Source of the DNA: Methanobacteriota archaeon
GTDB taxonomy: Archaea > Thermoplasmatota > Thermoplasmata > RBG-16-68-12
Direction: 5' to 3'
Length of the DNA: 39,952 nt
Assembly (NCBI GenBank): GCA_005878525.1
Contig: VBMB01000138.1
Span: 1 to 39,952 of the forward strand
The notes below the pieces were generated by a model. The model saw nothing but the letters and a program-made list of their open reading frames with translations. It had not been told where the DNA came from and did not search any database. The position numbers and the translations under genes are program-made. This document shows positions 33,697 through 39,952 of the stretch, one piece after another. Position 1 is the stretch's first letter. Every line of letters begins with the position of its first letter.

Positions 33697-34482
33697 TCAT
33701 GCCGCGAGGGTCTCGGCGAGCTTGTCGAGGGATTCGTTCCAGCCTTGGTTCGCGCCGTCGCGATCCGGACCCGCCGGGATGCCGACGTGGTGCAAGGTGA
33801 GCTTCGTCTTGCCGTCATGATCTTCGAGCGTCACCGTGACCTGCATCTCGAGCGGGAAGTCGCGGCTCATTCCGTAATACGGCGCCGGGACGACGTTGCC
33901 TTTCTCGTCCGCGAAGCTGTCCGTGTAGACGATTCGCTTCAGGGGAACGATTTCGCGGCATACCCCCGTCCCCCAGATGTCCTTGCCGTCGGGCTGCCGC
34001 ATGCAGTAGAGAAAGGCTCCGCCGACGCGGAGATCGATCTTTGCGACCGGCGTGGTGAAAGTCCTCGGGCCCCACCACCGCTTGAGACGTTCCGGCTCCG
34101 TCCACGCCTTCCAAACGAGGGCCCGCGGGGCGTCGAGGACGCGCACGATCACGAGCTCGCGATTCGCGGCTTTCGCGGGCGCGCCCCGCTTCTGCATCTC
34201 CGTCACCAGCTCGGTGAATCGCTCCATCGTCTCGCCCGCCCCTTCCTCCATCCCGGACGCGAGCATCGCCTCGAGGTCTTCGACGTTCTCGAAGAGGGAG
34301 CTCTGCGTCAGCTTCGTCTTGCCGCGGATCTCCTCGAAGATCGCGGTCTCGACCAGGACGTGGCCCGGCATCCCCTCGTACTCGAACGTGTCGACCAGCC
34401 GCTTGGGCGGCTCGACCTCGGGCGGGGTCATCGCCTCGTGACCCTCGCAGAACGGACAATTCTCCTTCCGGATTTCCGTCAT
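33697..34482 (-). CDS. SRPBCC/AHSA1-family protein, chimeric with partial SRPBCC and GalT-like zinc motif at N-terminus
   Basis: MTEIRKENCPFCEGHEAMTPPEV (GalT-like) + FEEIRGKTKLTQSSLFENVEDLEAMLASGMEEGAGETMERFTELV (C-terminal half of AHSA1) + full AHSA1 (ELVIVRVLDAPRALVWKAWTEPERLKRWWGPRTFTTPV...GWNESLDKLAETLA). Confidence 0.85.
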   Translation of the reverse strand: MTEIRKENCPFCEGHEAMTPPEVEPPKRLVDTFEYEGMPGHVLVETAIFEEIRGKTKLTQSSLFENVEDLEAMLASGMEEGAGETMERFTELVTEMQKRGAPAKAANRELVIVRVLDAPRALVWKAWTEPERLKRWWGPRTFTTPVAKIDLRVGGAFLYCMRQPDGKDIWGTGVCREIVPLKRIVYTDSFADEKGNVVPAPYYGMSRDFPLEMQVTVTLEDHDGKTKLTLHHVGIPAGPDRDGANQGWNESLDKLAETLAA

Positions 34483-34687
34483 GGGACTCCGTATGAAGGA
34501 AGGCACCCATGAACGGGCGCTATTTCGCGGTTGCGAGTCCTATGCGCGCGCGAACCTGAAACCGAGGCGGGTCCAAGTCGGCGGAGCCGGGGGGTGGAGC
34601 AAGTGAAGGCAGTCGCAAACCGGCTCGCTATATGGCCGGGTCCCGTCGGTCGCCGCGGTCGCCCCAAGGACCGAGTCCGCAAGAGTA

Positions 34688-36166
34688 ATGAGCGATGACA
34701 GCCATCGCCGGCAAGACCGTCGGGGAGGAGTGGGAATGGCGGGTTCGTCAGTTGGAGAGGGTGCGCCAGGAGAATCGACCGAGCGCTATCGGCCGCCAAG
34801 CGGCCGGAGCAAACTGATCATCATCGTCGTGGCTCTGTTAGTAGTCACGAACGTGGTCACCGGCTTGACTGCCTTCTATCTCGCCCAGCCACCGGTCGCG
34901 GTGACGCCGCTGTGTGGTACAGGAGCGAGCGTGCGGTCGGCGTCAGTATCGACGAGTGGGGACATTGGCGCATCCGGCGACGCATCGCCGGTATTTACGG
35001 TCCACTTCGCTCCGCCTTACCGGACGACCCAAGCGACGATCACGCTCATCGGTCCCTGGGCGGGGAGCGAGTTCGATCACTTCAAGCCGGTCCTCGAGAA
35101 CTTCACGACCTCGACCGGAATCCCGGTCACATACCAGCAGATGCGGCAGGAGCAACTGCAGCAGGTTCTTCCCGCTGACTTCGCCACGCAGACGGCCCCT
35201 GGAGATGTGATCTTCATGACCAGCTCGTTCATCAAGGCGAACGGGCCTCAACACATGATCAAGGTCAACGCCAATATCAGCGACTCGGACTTCCTCCCGG
35301 GTTCGCTGGATCCGGTCAAGGTCGGCAGCGACATCTATGGCGGCGTGTACACGGGAAAGGTGAAGCCGGGATTCTGGTACCGGAAGTCCTTCTTCCAAGC
35401 TCATAACCTGACGGTCCCGACCACTTATGCCGAGTTCAAGAGCCTCCTCGTGACCATTTCGAAGATCAAGGGCATTCGGACCCCCATCGTCAGCGGCGAC
35501 AGCGTCGGTTGGCCTCTCTCCGACGTGACGGAACACTTCATCGCCACGTACGGCGGGGCCAGCATGCATCGAGCTCTGACCAACGGGACCAAACGTTGGA
35601 CGGATACGGACGTGCGGGCGGTCTTCGCCGACCGACTCGTCCCCCTCCTGGCCGGAGGCTGCTTCAGCGAACCGTTGGAATGGAACACGGTGGCGCTCGC
35701 CAACTGGTGGGGCGGTCTGCACGCGTTGTACTTCATGGGCAGTTGGATCACCGGGCTCGTCGACAACGCCACGGACCTCGGCGTCTTCTCCCTGCCGCCG
35801 CCCACCGGGACGACGACCGGGATCGTCTTCGGCGGCGATTACTTCTTCGTTCCGAAGTACACGACCCACCAGACGGAGGCTCTCATCCTGCTCAAGTATC
35901 TCGCGAGCAAGGACGGCCAGACGATTCAGGTCAAGCAGGGCGGCCACATTGCGACGGCGCTCGGGGTGCCGTTGAGCGACTACCCGACCGTTGACCGCGG
36001 CGTCGCGCAGCTCATGAACGGAGTCGTCATCCTCTCCGACCTCGACGACACAATCGGAGGGACGTTCCAGACTAATTTCTGGAGCCAACTCCAGCTGTTG
36101 TGGGTGTCGCCGAATCAGCTGGATAGCGTCCTCGCCGCGATCCAAGCGAAGATGCCCGCATCATGA
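34688..36166 (+). CDS. Sugar ABC transporter substrate-binding protein, N-terminally anchored
   Basis: 492 aa. N-terminal TM (LIIIVVALLVVTNVVTGLTAFYLA), SBP_bac_1-like body (HFKPVLENFTTSTGIPVTYQ, GPFGT-type cleft motifs), directly upstream of two permeases. Confidence 0.85.
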   Translation: MSDDSHRRQDRRGGVGMAGSSVGEGAPGESTERYRPPSGRSKLIIIVVALLVVTNVVTGLTAFYLAQPPVAVTPLCGTGASVRSASVSTSGDIGASGDASPVFTVHFAPPYRTTQATITLIGPWAGSEFDHFKPVLENFTTSTGIPVTYQQMRQEQLQQVLPADFATQTAPGDVIFMTSSFIKANGPQHMIKVNANISDSDFLPGSLDPVKVGSDIYGGVYTGKVKPGFWYRKSFFQAHNLTVPTTYAEFKSLLVTISKIKGIRTPIVSGDSVGWPLSDVTEHFIATYGGASMHRALTNGTKRWTDTDVRAVFADRLVPLLAGGCFSEPLEWNTVALANWWGGLHALYFMGSWITGLVDNATDLGVFSLPPPTGTTTGIVFGGDYFFVPKYTTHQTEALILLKYLASKDGQTIQVKQGGHIATALGVPLSDYPTVDRGVAQLMNGVVILSDLDDTIGGTFQTNFWSQLQLLWVSPNQLDSVLAAIQAKMPAS

Positions 36167-37143
36167 GGCGGTTGCGGATCGAAGGAGTCACGGGGCTCCT
36201 ACGAAAACTAAGGGATCGCGTGAGCGGGGCCTTGAGAGGTCGGGGCAGCCCTCGGGCTCGAAAGGCGGGGTTGCGCATCGCGTTCTTCACCCCGGCCCTC
36301 CTGCTCATCATGCTCTTCGTCGCGTATCCGGTCCTGACCACGATCGGCGTCAGCTTCTTCGATGCGAATGGTCGCTTCGTCGGGCTCGGGAACTACCAAC
36401 AGGTCCTAGGGAGTCCGGACACGATCAACCTCAACGGGTTTCCCAAGCCCCCGCCGTATGGGACGCTTATCAACAATGCCGTCTGGATCGCCATCCACCT
36501 TCCCCTGTCGATGTTCCTCGGCCTCTGGCTTGCGTTGGTGCTCCGGGAGGTGCGGGGTTCCTCGTGGGTCAAGACCGCGATCTTCATCGGAATGGTCACG
36601 CCGCTCATCATCGGCGGCATCATGATGCTCTACATCTACGATGGTTCGATCGGCGTCGTGCCGAGGTTCTTCGACGCAATCGGAATTCACTCCCTCGGCG
36701 TCGGATGGCTCCAGCGCCCCACCACGCTCTTGTTCGGGCTCATCTTCGGCTCGGTGTGGCTCTGGACTGGCTTCAGCATGATTGTGTACTCCGCCGGCCT
36801 GACGACGATTCCGAAGGAGTACTGGGAAGCCGCCAAGATCGATGGCACCCCGACGTTCCGGACCTTCACGCAGATTACCTTCCCCCTGCTCAAGCCCATG
36901 ACGATCGTCGTCTTCACGATGAGCATCCTCTATGAGCTGAAGATTTTCGACCTCGTCTACGGTGCGACGAATCCACAAGGCGGCGTGGGAGGAGCGGCTG
37001 ATGTCCTCGCGCTCCAGATGTTCCGGGAGGCCTTCGTTCAGCTTCCTGCGGACTATGGGACCGCGGCCGCCGTCGCGACGTTCCTCAGCCTTCTCACGTT
37101 GACCGCGACGGTGATGACGATTCGCTATATGGTGAAGCGCTGA
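36163..37143 (+). CDS. Sugar ABC transporter permease (MalF/UgpA-like)
   Basis: 326 aa. FFTPALLLIMLFVAYPVLTTIGVSFFD and EYWEAAKIDGTPTFRTFTQITFPLLKPM EAA loop. ATGA overlap with SBP stop. Confidence 0.93.
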   Translation: MRRLRIEGVTGLLRKLRDRVSGALRGRGSPRARKAGLRIAFFTPALLLIMLFVAYPVLTTIGVSFFDANGRFVGLGNYQQVLGSPDTINLNGFPKPPPYGTLINNAVWIAIHLPLSMFLGLWLALVLREVRGSSWVKTAIFIGMVTPLIIGGIMMLYIYDGSIGVVPRFFDAIGIHSLGVGWLQRPTTLLFGLIFGSVWLWTGFSMIVYSAGLTTIPKEYWEAAKIDGTPTFRTFTQITFPLLKPMTIVVFTMSILYELKIFDLVYGATNPQGGVGGAADVLALQMFREAFVQLPADYGTAAAVATFLSLLTLTATVMTIRYMVKR

Positions 37144-37970
37144 TGATCAGAATCCGACCGCGCACGATCGTGATCCATCTCTTCGCCTGGGGGCTCGCGA
37201 TCGGCTGGCTGTTCCCCTTTGTCGGTTTGGGGATGGCAGCGTTCCGCCCGCTGCCGGAAATCATCGGCGGCTGGTGGAACTTCGACCGTTTCACGCCGTC
37301 CTTCACGAAGTTCGGTGCTGCATTTAACGCGATCGAGCTCGGCCTGCGCAATTCGTTTCTCATCGCGGTCCCAGGCACGCTGATCCCGATGTTCGTCGCG
37401 ACGCTCGCCGGGTACGGGTTCGCGCGGTTCTCCTTTCCGATTCGAGACTATCTGTTCCTGACCATTGTCGTCCTCATGACGATTCCGCAACAGATGGTGG
37501 CCATCCCCATCTTCCGAATCATGTTCAGCCTCGGCCTCGCGAACACGGTGCTCTCCTTGGTGATTCTCCATTCGGCGTGGGGGCTCCCGTGGATTGTCCT
37601 GTTCATGCGCAACTTTTTCTCCGCCCTTCCGAAGGATGTGGAGGAAGCCGCACGCGTGGACGGGGCCTCGGACTTCAAGGTGTTCTTCAGGATCGTCCTG
37701 CCCATGGCATTGCCTGCCTTGGGGGCCGTGGCGGTTCTCCAGTTCATGTGGGTCTGGAATGACTTCTTCTTCTCGATCCTCCTCTGTCCATCTAATCCCA
37801 ATTGCATGCCCGCCACGGTGGCGTTGATTCGCACGATCGGGCAGTTTCAATTCGATCCGGGTCTCCTCGCCGCGGGCTCCATCATCGTGATGCTGGTCCC
37901 GGTCCTCCTGTACGTCCTCCTGCAGAGGTTCTACATCCGCGGGATGATCGGATGGACCGTGAAGGGCTGA
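37143..37970 (+). CDS. Sugar ABC transporter permease (MalG/UgpE-like)
   Basis: 275 aa. PKDVEEAARVDGASDFKVFFRIVLPMALPALGAVAVLQFMWVWNDFF. TGATG overlap with upstream gene. Confidence 0.94.
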   Translation: MIRIRPRTIVIHLFAWGLAIGWLFPFVGLGMAAFRPLPEIIGGWWNFDRFTPSFTKFGAAFNAIELGLRNSFLIAVPGTLIPMFVATLAGYGFARFSFPIRDYLFLTIVVLMTIPQQMVAIPIFRIMFSLGLANTVLSLVILHSAWGLPWIVLFMRNFFSALPKDVEEAARVDGASDFKVFFRIVLPMALPALGAVAVLQFMWVWNDFFFSILLCPSNPNCMPATVALIRTIGQFQFDPGLLAAGSIIVMLVPVLLYVLLQRFYIRGMIGWTVKG

Positions 37971-37989
37971 AGAAGTCCGGGTCGCCATC

Positions 37990-39201
37990 CTAAGCCATCA
38001 GGCGTCGATCCGACACGAGATCCAGTAGGGCGCCGGACGCCCAAGCTTGCAAGGGATTCGCCCGAACGTCGTTGTGCGAGGAAGTCGATAGATTCACGAG
38101 AGTGCCTCCATCGACCGCGTAGCACTCGGGCATTCGACCCATCTCTTCGTAGGCCATCAAGAGGGCTTGGACGACCTGCTTCGCCTCGTCCTCGAGTCCC
38201 TGCTTGAGCAGCCCACGAGCGAAGAACCAGTTGTCGTGGGGCCAGATGCTGCCGATCTGGTAGGACCCAGGGACAAAGTCGGGCTCAGACGTTGCGTGGG
38301 TCCGCAGTCCGTAAGGCGTCCACATGTCCGGCTGGAACAGTCGGGCGACGATTCGTTGGACTCGCTTCCTCGGCACCGCGTTCATGAGGAGCAAATGGGC
38401 CGGGTTCGAGGTGATGGCCGTCCGGAGTCGCTTGGCCCCGTCCAGGGCGAGCGCATAGAAGTGCTGGTCTCCCATCCAGAAGGTTCGATTCAAAGCCTTC
38501 TGAAGCGCCGAGGCCGCCGCCAGCGCCCTCTTGCCCACAATCGGCTCGCCACGTGGTTCCGCAAGGGCCGCGTACGCGCGATGAGCGGCGACCGCGTATC
38601 CCTGCACCTCGATGATTGCGACCGGCGGCCTCACGAGGATGTGATCATCGAAGCCGTCCTTCCATCCTTGGTGCAAAAGCCCGTGCGGGTTCGCGCGTTC
38701 GTATTCCAGAAAGCCATCTCCGTCCTTGTCGCCGTACTGTGTCATCCAACGATAGGCGGCTTCGATCGTCCCCCACAACTCGTCGATGAGTGGCCTGTCT
38801 CCCGTGCGTTGCGCATACTCGCCCGCGACGATGAGGTACAGCAGCGTGCTGTCGATGCTACCGTAATAGGGGAAATCCCAGTTCGGCAACTCGTTCCTGG
38901 ATTCGATGTCGAAGCGATGCTCATGCAGAATCTTTCCCGGCTCCTCTTCGGAGCGTGCGTTGAACCGGCGACCTTGGTATCGGGCCAGGACCTGCAACGT
39001 CGCTTTCGCAATCGTGGGATCGATCGAGAGCGTCTGCCACGCCGAGATTAGAGAGTCGCGGCCGAACAAAGTTCGATATCGCGGGGATCCCGCGAAGAGG
39101 TAGCCTTCCGGTGCCCGGAGCTGATCGAGGTCTCGCCTCAGATTCCGACGGACTTCGTCGATGTTCATGACATCGCGCATCCCGAAGCCATGGTCACTCA
39201 T
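37990..39201 (-). CDS. Amylo-alpha-1,6-glucosidase / glycogen-debranching-type (alpha/alpha)6-barrel glycosidase
   Basis: 403 aa. TLFGRDSLISAWQTLSIDP, YYGSIDSTLLYLIVAGEYAQRTGD, GWKDGFDDH, GSIWPHDNWFFARGL, MPECY. Confidence 0.88.
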   Translation of the reverse strand: MSDHGFGMRDVMNIDEVRRNLRRDLDQLRAPEGYLFAGSPRYRTLFGRDSLISAWQTLSIDPTIAKATLQVLARYQGRRFNARSEEEPGKILHEHRFDIESRNELPNWDFPYYGSIDSTLLYLIVAGEYAQRTGDRPLIDELWGTIEAAYRWMTQYGDKDGDGFLEYERANPHGLLHQGWKDGFDDHILVRPPVAIIEVQGYAVAAHRAYAALAEPRGEPIVGKRALAAASALQKALNRTFWMGDQHFYALALDGAKRLRTAITSNPAHLLLMNAVPRKRVQRIVARLFQPDMWTPYGLRTHATSEPDFVPGSYQIGSIWPHDNWFFARGLLKQGLEDEAKQVVQALLMAYEEMGRMPECYAVDGGTLVNLSTSSHNDVRANPLQAWASGALLDLVSDRRLMA

Positions 39202-39248
39202 CGGAGCGTCGCAACCCGCGGCGATTCAAGCTCAATCAAGTGAGTCCT

Positions 39249-39952
39249 TCAAACCAAGGCCTTCCCGGTCTTCTTGTCGAACAAGTGCACTTTGTGGGCG
39301 GGGAAAGAAATCCACACTTCGGTCCCCATGTCCGCGGGGAACTCCGGGACCACGACGGCTTTCACCAAGGCGTCGCCGACCTTAACGTCCAAGATCGTTT
39401 GGTCGCCCAAGGGCTCCGTCGCGAAGGTCTCGGTGCAAAGACACGGTTCCTGGATCGACTCCAACGACACCTGAACATCTTGAGGACGGATACCGAGGAC
39501 GATCTCGTCGGAGCCGGCGCGGGTGGCGACCTCCGCAAGTCCGGCCGATAGAGGGAATTTGAAAACGTTCAAGTTGAACGTTCCCTCAGGGCCGAGCGCG
39601 CCCTCAAGAAAATTCATCGGCGGATTCCCGATGAAGCCTCCGACGAACTGGTTCGCCGGCGTCCGGAAGATTTCGGTCGGCGACCCGAACTGCTGCAGCA
39701 GCCCTCCGTTCATGATCGCGACCCGGTCGGCCATCGTCATCGCCTCGACCTGATCGTGGGTCACATAGACCGTGGTGACGCCAATGTCTTTCTGAAGTCG
39801 CTTCAGTTCGGCTCTCATGTGGACGCGGAGCTTCGCATCCAGGTTGCTGAGGGGCTCATCCATGAGGAACACCTGAGGTTCCCGGATGATGGCTCGGCCA
39901 ACAGCCACCCGCTGTTGTTGGCCACCGCTGAGCTGAGCGGGCTTGCGGCCCA
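39249..39952 (-). CDS. Sugar ABC transporter ATP-binding protein (MalK/UgpC-like), 5' end beyond window
   Basis: Reads GRKPAQLSGGQQQRVAVGRAIIREPQVFLMDEPLSNLDAKLR...VTTVYVTHDQVEAMTMADRVAIMNGG, then C-terminal TOBE-like domain. Frame is open to the window edge. Confidence 0.95.
   Translation of the reverse strand, partial: GRKPAQLSGGQQQRVAVGRAIIREPQVFLMDEPLSNLDAKLRVHMRAELKRLQKDIGVTTVYVTHDQVEAMTMADRVAIMNGGLLQQFGSPTEIFRTPANQFVGGFIGNPPMNFLEGALGPEGTFNLNVFKFPLSAGLAEVATRAGSDEIVLGIRPQDVQVSLESIQEPCLCTETFATEPLGDQTILDVKVGDALVKAVVVPEFPADMGTEVWISFPAHKVHLFDKKTGKALV

Noticed and set aside
34943-36145. 400-aa minus-strand ORF
   Set aside because: Antisense to the sugar binding protein; R/E/D-rich.

Overview
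High-GC, gene-dense chromosomal window. It is most likely archaeal, possibly Thermoplasmatota-like: TATA-like boxes lie about 25-32 bp upstream of start codons, the tRNA-Leu carries no encoded CCA, and there is an archaeal-style class III/pilin-like N-terminus. The lineage is inference from sequence style only. From left to right I read: (i) an acyl-CoA block (3-hydroxyacyl-CoA dehydrogenase/enoyl-CoA hydratase fusion, CaiB-type CoA-transferase, zinc-finger membrane protein, thiolase); (ii) a pilin-like VWA surface protein; (iii) an APC permease, an FAD oxidoreductase and a Dpp/Opp importer (two permeases plus a PKD/carboxypeptidase-regulatory-domain substrate-binding protein) with no ATPase genes in the window; (iv) EamA and SBF/BASS-like transporters, then CstA; (v) a locus of two divergent Get3/ArsA-like ATPases flanked by two paralogous ~90-aa proteins; (vi) an ArsR-type regulator, acyl-CoA dehydrogenase, epimerase, SCP2 protein and tRNA-Leu(CAA); (vii) a tightly coupled VWA / zinc-ribbon-FHA / Ser-Thr kinase-FHA / PP2C / small ORF / membrane protein phosphosignalling operon; (viii) a chimeric GalT-like zinc motif + SRPBCC protein; (ix) a sugar ABC importer with a debranching-type glucosidase and a partial MalK. 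The two best candidates for undescribed systems are the paired Get3-like ATPase locus, whose second copy naturally carries the D-to-N change at the switch I catalytic position, and the VWA/FHA/kinase/PP2C operon. I saw no CRISPR arrays, rRNAs or transposases.
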